A stretch of 20,951 bases of DNA, from positions 1 to 20,951 of the IMG/VR virus record IMGVR_UViG_3300019245_000122; one strand, 5' to 3'. The notes under the pieces were generated by a model, which ran no database searches, was not told the DNA's origin, and was given only the letters and a program-made list of their open reading frames with translations. Of the stretch, positions 7,973 to 15,175 are shown one piece after another (the stretch's first letter is position 1; each line of letters begins with the position of its first letter). This DNA comes from a virus. The translations under genes and the position numbers were made by a program.

Positions 7973-8292
7973 CAGGCACCTATGTCAAACGAGTCTTTCT
8001 GATAGATAGATAGCGTGCAGTTTTGTCCATTGAGGTCGATGTCAAACTGTTGCGATGGGATAGCCTTGAGTGGAATCGTCTCCCAATTTTCAGCATCCGG
8101 AGTAAACAATAGTTCGAACCGCCCATCATCCCCGAATCCTGTGTAATCTGGATCTGTCATCCCATATGTGCAATTGAATATCAGTAGGCCGCGAAAAGGT
8201 AGATACGGCTGACTACCAATCAACACGTTGGTTAAACATGGCACCCCCACCCATGTGGGAACACCGTTAATAGCCAAATCACAATATATCAT
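7972..8292 (-). CDS. Baseplate plug protein (DUF6983-like)
   Basis: A 106-residue protein resembling the phage baseplate plug family, marked by IPLKAIPSQQFDIDLNGQNC near residues 73-92 followed by TLSIYQK; the beta-rich remainder includes GQPYLPF-like and NCTYGMTDPDYTGFGDDGRF stretches. Such proteins sit inside the tube-hub junction. ATG 8292 forms a TGATG junction with the preceding gene and is preferred over the TTG one codon earlier. Family call from motif and position. Confidence 0.75.
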   Translation of the reverse strand: MIYCDLAINGVPTWVGVPCLTNVLIGSQPYLPFRGLLIFNCTYGMTDPDYTGFGDDGRFELLFTPDAENWETIPLKAIPSQQFDIDLNGQNCTLSIYQKDSFDIGA

Positions 8293-8837
8293 CAATCACC
8301 ATAAACGAGCCGATGAGCGGCTGCGTCAGCATTTTTAAGAGTCCCCTTGAGTAATTCAGTCTTCCTAGGGTTACTTGTTTGCTTCTTGCCCTCAGTCTCT
8401 TTAGACTTTGCGGTTGCTTTTTTAGGAGCCGGGATCTTGACATTTGTGAACGTTGGGTTAACTTCTCGAACCTCCAGGAAGCTCGCATCAATTGATAGAA
8501 GCTCAAGACCTTTTGTTGAAGTTTGCGAGTAGTTGAAGTTTTCCAACGTCATGTTCGCGTATATGTTTAATGGCGTAACGATATTATACAAGTTCGGTGA
8601 AACGGTCTCTTGCTTGAGCTTTGCGATCAGTGGGGATACTTTTGCTGCACCGCTGGCCAGAAGTTTGAGTTTGACTGAGTCGGGTTCCTGGACTTTGTTG
8701 TAGGTAGCAAATGTCCCTTTCTCGACAGGGAAATTTGACACCTTGGTCTTCACAGCATACTTGACTTCCGAGATTGAGTCCGCATTGAAGACTAGATTCC
8801 CATTTAGATCATAAATACCCCATTCTAAACTTTGCAT
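8292..8837 (-). CDS. Dit-like baseplate/tail protein
   Basis: A 181-residue protein directly after the tape measure. Residues 1-130 resemble the Dit-like N-terminal domain of myophage baseplate proteins: VKYAVKTKVSNFPVEKGTF, EPDSVKLKLLASG, YNIVTPLNIYANMTLENFNY and LSIDASFLEVREV. From about residue 137 the tail is low-complexity and basic (PAPKKATAKSKETEGKKQ and on), probably disordered. By position and fold it would form the first ring of the baseplate hub around the tube. The ATG overlaps the tape measure stop as TAATG. Confidence 0.78.
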   Translation of the reverse strand: MQSLEWGIYDLNGNLVFNADSISEVKYAVKTKVSNFPVEKGTFATYNKVQEPDSVKLKLLASGAAKVSPLIAKLKQETVSPNLYNIVTPLNIYANMTLENFNYSQTSTKGLELLSIDASFLEVREVNPTFTNVKIPAPKKATAKSKETEGKKQTSNPRKTELLKGTLKNADAAAHRLVYGD

Positions 8838-10588
8838 TAATTGAACCCCCCGGCTATCTGGAACGTTCCCCAGGACAGATCTTTGGCTAGATCGGGCGCA
8901 TTTGTGGCTTGAGTTTGAATTGTGACGGGTCCGTTGATCGTTGTTGTGGCGGTTTTACTGTTATCTACACTAGTTGGCCCACCCTCGTTTGAAGCGCCTT
9001 TCATGAGTGATCTGGTCGCGCCAATCGTACCCATTACTGGACCAGTGACAGGGTTGAAGCGGAGTAGTGGATTACGAAGTAGGTTTCCGAAGACATCGCC
9101 CAAGCCTTTCGTCAAATTTTCTTTCATCATGCCTGGAATTTTCTTGATGATTTTTTCAATTGTGTAGTATAGGACCCAAAAACGGTATTCCATCCAGCCG
9201 ACAGCTATATCAAGCAGGTCCACCACATGTTCCCACAAATTGCCGAGCGCTTTTAGGATTTTATCGTCGTCACCTGTGACGACGCCAACAATGAAATCCC
9301 ACACGTCCTTGAAGATGGCGCCTACATCCTCAACCATACCCATCAACTGAGTGAAGCCTTGCTGCAAGTAGGCAAAAAGTGGGCTAAACGCGGACTCTCC
9401 GCCTTCTCGCCATTCTCGGAATTTTACAATTAGATATGTGAGTATTGTCACTATTGCAGCTATTGCTAGATAGTATGGGATCAGCGGAGCCTGAGCAATC
9501 AACCAACCCGAAGCCATTTTGATTCCGGTGGCGAGTGTAGCTCGACCTAGCCACAGGGTGACAGCTCCGATTGCGAGTATGCCCGCTTCGATTGTTTTTC
9601 GGTTGTCCTTTAAAAATTTAGCGCCTTTTTCAACTAGCTTTGTGAGCAACTCCAAAGCTGGCATCAAATCAGCAACTACATGCTTCTTGATGTTGCTAAA
9701 CGATTTGCTTATCGCAATCTGAGACTCGTGGTAGCGATGCATTGCCTCGATGTCTTCTTCATTCAAGGCGTTCTTTTTTGCACTCGATAGCGCCTTCTGT
9801 AGCTCGTCACCCCCTTGCACCATAGCCCTGATCAACCCAGGGTCGTCAATGCCAAGCAGGGACGTCATTTTGCGAGCTTTGTAAAACTCCATGCCCTTCA
9901 GTTTATCCGAAATTATCTCTAAGACCTGCCCAGTTTCCTTGCCTTTGACCTGAATCTCACTAATCCCGATTTGAGCCAAAGCCATCGTCACCCTTTTAGC
10001 GCCGTGCAGCTTGGTGCCAAGCATCGACATCCGCATTCCCAGATGCTCAATAGAGCTGGCAACGCCTTCTGCGGATCCTCCAAATTTAGCGACGACGCTT
10101 TGCCATGCTTGAACTTCTTCAACTCCGATGTGGGCTTCTTTGGATAGACGAGAAACAACCACAGCCGCTTCCGTGGTCTTCTCGATGAACCCGACAAATT
10201 TGCCCACAGCTAGGCCAAGGCCGGCGAGTCCGACCAATTCCATTAGGACTTTTTTGGACTCGCTGAAAACTTCTTTGACTTTATTACCTTGCTCGGCAAA
10301 TTCAGCGGTGACGTGTTTGATTTGCCCTTGAAGTTTGCGTTCTTCTTCAGTGACTTTGCTAATTTCGGATTGCAATTTATGGTATGATGTGGCCGCCTCT
10401 GGGACACCGTTTTTTACGTCAGCCGCTGTAGCCATTGACTGAGCTTTCAATGAGCTCAGATGCTTTCCCACTTCGTCAACTTTGACCCGCAGCTCGTCAA
10501 GCGAGTGCTTGGACTCTTCCTTGCCCCTAGATAACCCAGAGGCGTCGAGTCCAAGTGTCACTAGCAAGCTATCGATAACGGTTGCCAT
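8837..10588 (-). CDS. Tape measure protein
   Basis: A 583-residue protein that sets tail length and leaves through the tube during DNA entry. Features seen: helical, charged N-terminus (residues 20-115, coiled-coil character, HSLDELRVKVDEVGKHL); hydrophobic segments at about 116-135, 334-352 and 369-388, the last (YYLAIAAIVTILTYLIV) long enough to cross a membrane; C-terminal Gly/Asn/Thr-rich end. No lytic domain is visible. At roughly 1.5 angstrom per residue it would specify a tail of about 85-90 nm, an inference from length only. Its ATG overlaps the stop of the frameshifted chaperone extension as TGATG, and its stop overlaps the Dit-like start. Confidence 0.9.
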   Translation of the reverse strand: MATVIDSLLVTLGLDASGLSRGKEESKHSLDELRVKVDEVGKHLSSLKAQSMATAADVKNGVPEAATSYHKLQSEISKVTEEERKLQGQIKHVTAEFAEQGNKVKEVFSESKKVLMELVGLAGLGLAVGKFVGFIEKTTEAAVVVSRLSKEAHIGVEEVQAWQSVVAKFGGSAEGVASSIEHLGMRMSMLGTKLHGAKRVTMALAQIGISEIQVKGKETGQVLEIISDKLKGMEFYKARKMTSLLGIDDPGLIRAMVQGGDELQKALSSAKKNALNEEDIEAMHRYHESQIAISKSFSNIKKHVVADLMPALELLTKLVEKGAKFLKDNRKTIEAGILAIGAVTLWLGRATLATGIKMASGWLIAQAPLIPYYLAIAAIVTILTYLIVKFREWREGGESAFSPLFAYLQQGFTQLMGMVEDVGAIFKDVWDFIVGVVTGDDDKILKALGNLWEHVVDLLDIAVGWMEYRFWVLYYTIEKIIKKIPGMMKENLTKGLGDVFGNLLRNPLLRFNPVTGPVMGTIGATRSLMKGASNEGGPTSVDNSKTATTTINGPVTIQTQATNAPDLAKDLSWGTFQIAGGFN

Positions 10589-11186
10589 CAGTAATCTTCC
10601 TTTGGTGCCGACACTCGCTCATTGTGGGCATCGATCAATAGAATCTCAAGCAGATCATACGCGTCTTCTAGACTATAGGTTGTCTGCAACTCATTCAGTG
10701 TCGCGGCCTTATGGCTCACCAGGACACCTATGAGGCGGGAAACATTTTTGTAATCGGCGAGGTCTGCATTGGAATCTCCGAAACCGGAGCCGATTCCGAG
10801 CGGCTCTCGGTCAGCGAAAAACCCAAATGCAATTCCAAGAGCTCTTTACGCAGAAACAGCCGCGTTGACACCTCTTCAATGTCATCCTCAATTAACTCGC
10901 GAGTGGCGAGAGGCATCTTGATTTTGACGCATTTGAACATCTCATCGAGAAGAGGCTCTGCCAATTCCCATTGAATTCCACCCAGAGCTTGGAGGCCAGC
11001 CGTTGCAATTCCAGCCATGCCAGCGTTGGCAGCTTCGTCGGGGATCTCAATGCCCGATTTAGCCAGGGCGAGAAACGCCCTGGCCGCCCACTTCTCGGCT
11101 TGCGACGCGGCCATCTCCGTGAGAAGGTAAGTTTTTCCCTGATCCCGGTTTGAGGCTTCGATCGTGACAAGTTTAGTTTTTCTCAC
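10588..11186 (-). CDS. Tail assembly chaperone, long form made by -1 frameshift
   Basis: Predicted 199-residue fusion of the first 147 residues of the chaperone with 52 residues read in the -1 frame, ending at TGA 10590-10588 in a TGATG junction with the tape measure start. The extension, from N (codon AAT 10746-10744), includes KAATLNELQTTYSLEDAYD and LLEILLIDAHNE, strongly like the T part of G-T type tail chaperones. These proteins bind the tape measure and recruit tube subunits. The shift most likely occurs on the A-run at 10749-10745: Lys AAA (10748-10746) can slip one base back onto AAA (10749-10747). A weaker alternative is separate translation from GTG 10719 behind AGGTG. Confidence 0.78.
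10728..11186 (-). CDS. Tail assembly chaperone, short form (gpG-like)
   Basis: A 152-residue protein between the tube and tape measure genes, the fixed place of tail assembly chaperones. It starts at GTG 11186 with AAGGAG five bases upstream. The N-terminal domain contains TYLLTEMAASQAEKWAARAF and a Leu/Glu-rich helical region around residues 85-122; the last 30 residues are low complexity (ESRSESAPVSEIP), like the linker before the shift site in other phages. This unshifted product would be the abundant form; the long form shares its first 147 residues. Confidence 0.88.
   Translation of the reverse strand: MRKTKLVTIEASNRDQGKTYLLTEMAASQAEKWAARAFLALAKSGIEIPDEAANAGMAGIATAGLQALGGIQWELAEPLLDEMFKCVKIKMPLATRELIEDDIEEVSTRLFLRKELLELHLGFSLTESRSESAPVSEIPMQTSPITKMFPAS
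10745..10749 (-). promoter_or_regulatory. Candidate ribosomal slip site (five A)
   Basis: On the mRNA strand the zero frame reads ACA AAA ATG TTT CCC GCC TCA TAG. Moving back one base on the A-run lets lysyl-tRNA re-pair fully, bypasses the TAG at 10730-10728 and enters the extension. It is not a canonical X-XXY-YYZ heptamer in both sites (the second codon, ATG, would shift to AAT), so single-tRNA slippage is more likely. A short stem of GGTGTC (10728-10723) with GACACT (10702-10697) lies downstream and might assist. Confidence 0.5.
11062..11084. repeat. Perfect 9-bp inverted repeat inside the chaperone gene
   Basis: GCCAGGGCG and its exact reverse complement CGCCCTGGC are separated by five bases, about 100 bases after the chaperone start codon. 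In mRNA it would make a GC-rich hairpin with one additional G-U pair outside. There is no T-run, so it is not a terminator. It encodes part of a helical ARAFLALA segment, so composition alone may explain it. Confidence 0.6.
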
Positions 11187-11198
11187 CGTTGCTCCTTA

Positions 11199-11639
11199 TT
11201 AAGCGGCATTCTGCGACTTAACAACGCTCTCCCACGTAATCTCGTATTGCTGTGGCTGCAACACCTTCTTCGCGTCGGGCATATCACGATAGCTAGTGAG
11301 GGCGCCATTTTTGAGGCTGTATTCCGTGCCATTCGACAGCATCACGATGAAGCCCTGGCAGGGGATAGCCGCCAGCGTAAGATCCATGGCAGCCGCCCAG
11401 TCGTCGAAAACCTGCTGGCTTGCGCTGTCAGCGGCCACCTTGATCTTCATCTTGCGCGGGTGTCGCACGTAGCCTTGACTCAGCTTTCCGTCAATGCCGA
11501 ATTGAGTTTCGACTTTTGCGATTGCATCGAGATCGAACATTTCATCGGTTGCGTAACCCTGGATCACCTGTGGCACATCGTAAAGCCCAGGGATTGTGAG
11601 TGTGAATACGGCGTCTGTCGAGGTAATTGAACGAGCCAT
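11199..11639 (-). CDS. Tail tube protein (DUF3277-like)
   Basis: A 146-residue protein directly downstream of the sheath, as tube genes are in myophages. It resembles the DUF3277/KTSC-type tube family: VFTLTIPGLYDVPQVIQGYA at residues 11-30, then MFDLDAIAKVETQFGIDGKLS and GYVRHPRKMKIKVAADS. The product would polymerise into the inner tube through which DNA and tape measure pass. ATG 11639 has AAGGAGAG seven bases upstream, one of the strongest ribosome sites here, as expected for an abundant structural protein. Confidence 0.85.
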   Translation of the reverse strand: MARSITSTDAVFTLTIPGLYDVPQVIQGYATDEMFDLDAIAKVETQFGIDGKLSQGYVRHPRKMKIKVAADSASQQVFDDWAAAMDLTLAAIPCQGFIVMLSNGTEYSLKNGALTSYRDMPDAKKVLQPQQYEITWESVVKSQNAA

Positions 11640-11649
11640 TTAACTCTCC

Positions 11650-12780
11650 TTACTGAATCGAAATTGAAGCAAGCGTGAGTTTCTGGACAGAGCCGCCGTC
11701 GGCATACCACAGTGTGCACACTGGTGAACCACGCAGCGCACGAACTGCTACACCAGGATCGAGGATCTGCAAGTAATAGCCCTTACGTTGGACTTGGCTG
11801 TCAATAGGCAGGCCGGCCATTGCATTAATCTCTGCCTTCTGGGCATTGCTCAATATCACACCAGGCACGATCACCCCAGCGTTAAGTGCTGCGTCAATGG
11901 AGTCCTGGCAGGCCGCCTTGATGAGCGAATATCCATAGTTAGTATATGGGACAGCATTCATCTGGACAAACAAGCTCGCGATTGCCAACTCAAGCGACCT
12001 ATTAAGCCAGGCCGCCCCGGCGTAGCTATCGATCCACTTGGAATCTCCGGAGATCTGTCCGTTATAAAAAATGTTGAACGGAGTGGCGGCAGTGGCATAC
12101 GCGCCGTAGTAGTTGTAACCGTTTGCCAGCAGATTTGCGGCAGAGGTTGCATCACTGACGCTGGCGGCTAAACTACTGGCTGATTTAAACGCCAGTGTGA
12201 TACGGCCATTTTTACGAGCGTAGTCGGTAGCGGCAATCGATCCGGCAACAAACGCAGCCTCCAGCATGTTGCGCACAAGCGCCACGCCGCTGATGGTATT
12301 CGTCACCAGGTATTTCCCAAGGCCAGCAAAGGTGCCAGGATTCTGCGCAGCAGTTGCATCCGCATCAGCACAGATAAAGGCGAACTTACCATCGCATGTT
12401 CCGAACCAATCCGACAGATCTTCCATCTCCTGGCTAGTAGCCACAAATGCTGTCAGCACGCTGAAAAAATCAGTGGTCAACGCTGTCACCGCATCCATGG
12501 CGCCAGCAACTGTGACCGGTCGAAAGAACAACAGCTTCTTGGGTTTCTGTGTAGCAGTGTCGAATGCGGCAAAATATTGATCGGCGATCTTTGCCTCGTC
12601 AGATCCTGCTGTGAAAATGACAGCAACCGATGCGGCGTCATAGAAAACACTCGGAGCCCCGCCGGATGTCAGAACGACGTTTTTAGTCAGCACCAGGGCG
12701 TCCATAGCAGCTGGATTCCCACCTGCTGACAGGACGCTTGGCTCAACGTTGATGATTGTATTGATAGGGATTGTGCTCAT
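11650..12780 (-). CDS. Tail sheath protein (DUF3383)
   Basis: A 376-residue protein of the DUF3383 family, the contractile sheath of this phage type. Recognisable parts are the N-terminal strand region (IPINTIINVEPSVLSAGGNP), ALVLTKNVVLTSGGAPSVFY, a central domain with DLSDWFGTCDGKFAFICADA, the NGYNYYGAYATAATPFNIFY motif (about 217-236) and the C-terminal part with KGYYLQILDPGVAVRALRGS. Its start follows AAAGGG. Presence of sheath, tube, J and spike fixes the particle as contractile. Confidence 0.9.
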   Translation of the reverse strand: MSTIPINTIINVEPSVLSAGGNPAAMDALVLTKNVVLTSGGAPSVFYDAASVAVIFTAGSDEAKIADQYFAAFDTATQKPKKLLFFRPVTVAGAMDAVTALTTDFFSVLTAFVATSQEMEDLSDWFGTCDGKFAFICADADATAAQNPGTFAGLGKYLVTNTISGVALVRNMLEAAFVAGSIAATDYARKNGRITLAFKSASSLAASVSDATSAANLLANGYNYYGAYATAATPFNIFYNGQISGDSKWIDSYAGAAWLNRSLELAIASLFVQMNAVPYTNYGYSLIKAACQDSIDAALNAGVIVPGVILSNAQKAEINAMAGLPIDSQVQRKGYYLQILDPGVAVRALRGSPVCTLWYADGGSVQKLTLASISIQ

Positions 12781-12790
12781 TGAGACCCTT

Positions 12791-13504
12791 TCACAGTTTG
12801 TCAGCGTCTACCAGATCGATGTGCGCCGTATCCATAAACTCGGCAACCGTTTCCACCACAGCAGTATACTGCAAGTGTAGCCGCACTGTCCATCTTTGCT
12901 CGTATTGCTCCTCGCCGTTGACGACCGGTGCATAGATTGCGTCTTCTTCCCACAGGGGGTAAACAGCATACTCGTCCAGGAAGGCTGCCGCCTCTGATGA
13001 TCTGAATACCCCTGCGATAGTTTGCGCGTAATCGCCAGCGTCGTCTCCGTAGAAATCCAGCTGGATCAAGCATTCTACCGAACGCTCGAACCGTTCTATG
13101 GCTAGCTCGGCACGCATTACCTCGGTAGTAATCACCCCGCAGTTTTTGCTCAGCACCCAGTGATTCACGTCAACTCCGGCGGCGCTGATCAACACCCCTG
13201 TGGGCACGCCCACTCCAAAGACCGTTTGCCCTTCCACAATCGTTCCAGAAACCGATGACGTTGTGAGCAATGTTCCGGAAATTGAGCCCTGGAAACTTGC
13301 GCGGGTGTCCGTGTAATCTTCAATGGTTGTATTTAATCGATTCTCTTTGACACGACGCATCAGGATAAACGGTCCAACCGGCTCAGCGACACGGTTGATA
13401 TCACCCTGGATCACTGGTGTCGACACATCTAACTCAAGAGTGTCTTCAAGCCATGCCTTTATGGCCACGAAGACTTGACGATCACCAGCTGATACTTTAG
13501 CCAT
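12791..13504 (-). CDS. Neck terminator protein with an inserted beta domain
   Basis: A 237-residue protein resembling the LIC_12616-type phage neck terminator family: N-terminal VFVAIKAWLEDTL and PFILMRRVKENRLNTTIEDY, C-terminal VECLIQLDFYGDDAGDYAQT, YAVYPLWEEDAIYAPVVNGE, then EQYEQRWTVRLHLQY. It would close the sheath and tube end below the neck. Between the halves, about residues 75-131 (bases 13112-13282), lies a foreign-looking domain (SVSGTIVEGQTVFGVGVPTG) like two in the cement-type protein at 16209-17189. ATG 13504 is chosen because it forms a TGATG junction with the collar gene; an upstream start at 13549 lies inside that gene. Confidence 0.82.
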   Translation of the reverse strand: MAKVSAGDRQVFVAIKAWLEDTLELDVSTPVIQGDINRVAEPVGPFILMRRVKENRLNTTIEDYTDTRASFQGSISGTLLTTSSVSGTIVEGQTVFGVGVPTGVLISAAGVDVNHWVLSKNCGVITTEVMRAELAIERFERSVECLIQLDFYGDDAGDYAQTIAGVFRSSEAAAFLDEYAVYPLWEEDAIYAPVVNGEEQYEQRWTVRLHLQYTAVVETVAEFMDTAHIDLVDADKL

Positions 13505-13872
13505 CAGCTCACCTGCCGTTGCAGGGCAACTGCTGTCCAATCCGGCCAAGCTTCCAACACTCTAACCACTAACCACTTGGTCCCATCAGCCAGGGTTAAG
13601 AGGTCACCACCTCGCCCTTCCATGCGCACCAATCCGCTTATCTCTCCGCAGAGATAAGCTTTTTTAAGAATTCCGCTGATGTTCAACTGCTCCAAATGCT
13701 GGATCTCTTTGCTGCTCAAAGGTTGGACTTGAGCCTCGCCATGGTAAACCGCATACTTCGGGATTTGCACGCCAGCTTCGTCAATTGAGTAGCCAACCGA
13801 ACGTTGCAAAGTGCAACATATCCGGGGGTTGACGGCTGAGATTGCGTTTGCTACGATTGCGTGCAGGTCCAT
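13504..13872 (-). CDS. Collar / head-tail joining protein
   Basis: A 122-residue protein resembling phage collar proteins: early NAISAVNPRICCTLQRSVGY, then PKYAVYHGEAQVQPLSSKEI and HLEQLNISGILKKAYLCGEI, and a late GGDLLTLADGTKWLVVRVLE with WPDW. It lies between the HK97 gp10-like and neck terminator genes, where connector proteins are encoded. ATG 13872 overlaps the previous stop as TAATG. The paired cysteines at residues 19-20 and the one at 94 are noted without assigned role. Confidence 0.78.
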   Translation of the reverse strand: MDLHAIVANAISAVNPRICCTLQRSVGYSIDEAGVQIPKYAVYHGEAQVQPLSSKEIQHLEQLNISGILKKAYLCGEISGLVRMEGRGGDLLTLADGTKWLVVRVLEAWPDWTAVALQRQVS

Positions 13873-14381
13873 TAATCGATCCTGAAATCTATGGAATTGA
13901 TCATGTTGTGAGAGTCAATCAATGGCGCCGAGAATCCCTTCCGATCTTTAGTCTCTTGTTTGATATCTGGGTTTGTGAATTCAAGTATTTCTTGTTGTAA
14001 TTGTTCTTTGATCTTCAACCCAACCATCTGTAGAGCTGCATCTGAATGGTAGTTTTGTGCCTTTAGCGCAGCTGCAATTAACTTGCTCCAGGTTGGCGAT
14101 CGTCTGTCGATCATATTCCGGAAGAAGGGTCGTGGAGGCATGTGCTTTGTGCCATACTCTAGATTGTATGCCACTTCTGGAGCAGGTTGCTGGTTGCCAA
14201 TGGAAGCCTCGCCCTTGGCTGTAACCTTTTTACCCTTTCGGCGAGGCCTAGGACCTGGCCAACCGGCTTTAGAGCCCTCAAGAAAGCCGACGTGCACCTG
14301 CGTTGCACCGCCGAGCTTATCGATCAGGTCGCTTAGATGACGTTCTAAACCATCGCCTCCACCAAAACTCGCAATATCCAT
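13872..14381 (-). CDS. HK97 gp10-like head-tail connector protein
   Basis: A 169-residue member of the HK97 gp10-like family, which helps complete the tail or join it to the head. The hallmarks are VHVGFLEGS near the N-terminus, the central APEVAYNLEYGTKHMPPRPF with FRNMI, and a long amphipathic helix with MVGLKIKEQLQQEILEF. A basic insert (GPRPRRKGKKVTAKG) follows the first strand. ATG 14381 is used because it forms a TGATG junction with DUF4054; a start at 14462 would add 27 residues overlapping that gene. Confidence 0.88.
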   Translation of the reverse strand: MDIASFGGGDGLERHLSDLIDKLGGATQVHVGFLEGSKAGWPGPRPRRKGKKVTAKGEASIGNQQPAPEVAYNLEYGTKHMPPRPFFRNMIDRRSPTWSKLIAAALKAQNYHSDAALQMVGLKIKEQLQQEILEFTNPDIKQETKDRKGFSAPLIDSHNMINSIDFRID

Positions 14382-14803
14382 CACGCCCTCGGTACGAAAA
14401 CAACGGGCTGAGACGGGGGAGGCACATAGAGTGCGGATCGATAAGGCAAAGACGCTTGCCAAAAGGCCGCGCCATATTTAGTCTGGCAAAACCACTGCTG
14501 ATTACGGCTCAGAGACCCATAGTCGACAGTTGCGGAGACCGAACCTTCTTTGACGTTGGATAGTTTACCCACAAGGGAGCTAGGGGCCTGGCCGTTCACG
14601 CCGAAGTTGATAGCCAACAAATGTGCGGTCATCATGTTGAGCAGCGTCAAGCGCACGTTAACATCAGCAATGACTGAGTTGTCAGTGTTGTTGCAATAGA
14701 GTGTAGACTCAGAGAAAATGGCCGTCACTATGTCGTCACCCAACGTGGCAAATTCGGGATAACGAGCCCGAAACAACGTGAGGTTGAACACAGCAACAGC
14801 CAT
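14381..14803 (-). CDS. DUF4054 head-tail adaptor
   Basis: A 140-residue protein of the DUF4054 family, a helical adaptor that docks under the portal. It starts FNLTLFRARYPEFATLGDDI, has a helix-rich middle with LLNMMTAHLLAIN, and the diagnostic KEGSVSATVDYGS followed by QQWFCQTKYGAAFWQ. ATG 14803 has TAGGAG six bases upstream. Length and neighbours are normal for the family. Confidence 0.88.
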   Translation of the reverse strand: MAVAVFNLTLFRARYPEFATLGDDIVTAIFSESTLYCNNTDNSVIADVNVRLTLLNMMTAHLLAINFGVNGQAPSSLVGKLSNVKEGSVSATVDYGSLSRNQQWFCQTKYGAAFWQASLPYRSALYVPPPSQPVVFVPRA

Positions 14804-14816
14804 TTACAACTCCTAA

Positions 14817-15170
14817 TTAACGACTAACTTCCTGCAATCCATCCACTCTGGGTTGGTAGCCTTCAAATCCGGTTTTGAGACGCTCGGTCTCTTTGGCCTT
14901 CGAAGTGGCATCTGTTTTGCTATTGCTAGCATAAATTGCGCCGGATTTGAGTGGACGGAAATCGGTCCCAACCTGAGCAACCCATGCCTCCCAAAAAACC
15001 CTGTCAACAAGGCTGATCGAGTCGGCATACAAAAATTCCCGAGAATCGGCATTTTTTGCATTGGGTTGTTTGGGAATAGCAGAACCGCGAAGGCACACGC
15101 GCTTGTCCCCTACTTGGAGGATCAGGCCGTTGGGCAATTTGCACCCGACGATGACGGTTTCGTTAGCCAT
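14817..15170 (-). CDS. Unknown protein in the connector cluster, 117 aa
   Basis: Not assigned to a named family with confidence. It begins ANETVIVGCKLPNGLILQVG, a beta-rich opening that recurs in small proteins next to capsid genes of similar phages, then VCLRGSAIPKQ and a likely helical part with FWEAWVAQVG and KSKTD-type charged segments. It starts five bases after the capsid stop without a strong ribosome site, so it probably depends on translation of the capsid gene. A minor head or connector function is inferred from position only. Confidence 0.7.
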   Translation of the reverse strand: MANETVIVGCKLPNGLILQVGDKRVCLRGSAIPKQPNAKNADSREFLYADSISLVDRVFWEAWVAQVGTDFRPLKSGAIYASNSKTDATSKAKETERLKTGFEGYQPRVDGLQEVSR

Positions 15171-15175
15171 TTAAC

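Noticed and set aside
7364-8009. Two plus-strand frames of 127 and 112 residues antisense to the hub and plug genes
   Set aside because: Shadows of well-supported minus-strand genes, with unnatural composition and no start signals.
13505-13549. Longer start of the neck terminator
   Set aside because: It lies inside the collar gene; ATG 13504 forms the TGATG junction used throughout this operon.
14382-14462. Longer start of the HK97 gp10-like gene
   Set aside because: It lies inside the DUF4054 gene; ATG 14381 fits the overlap pattern and the family start.
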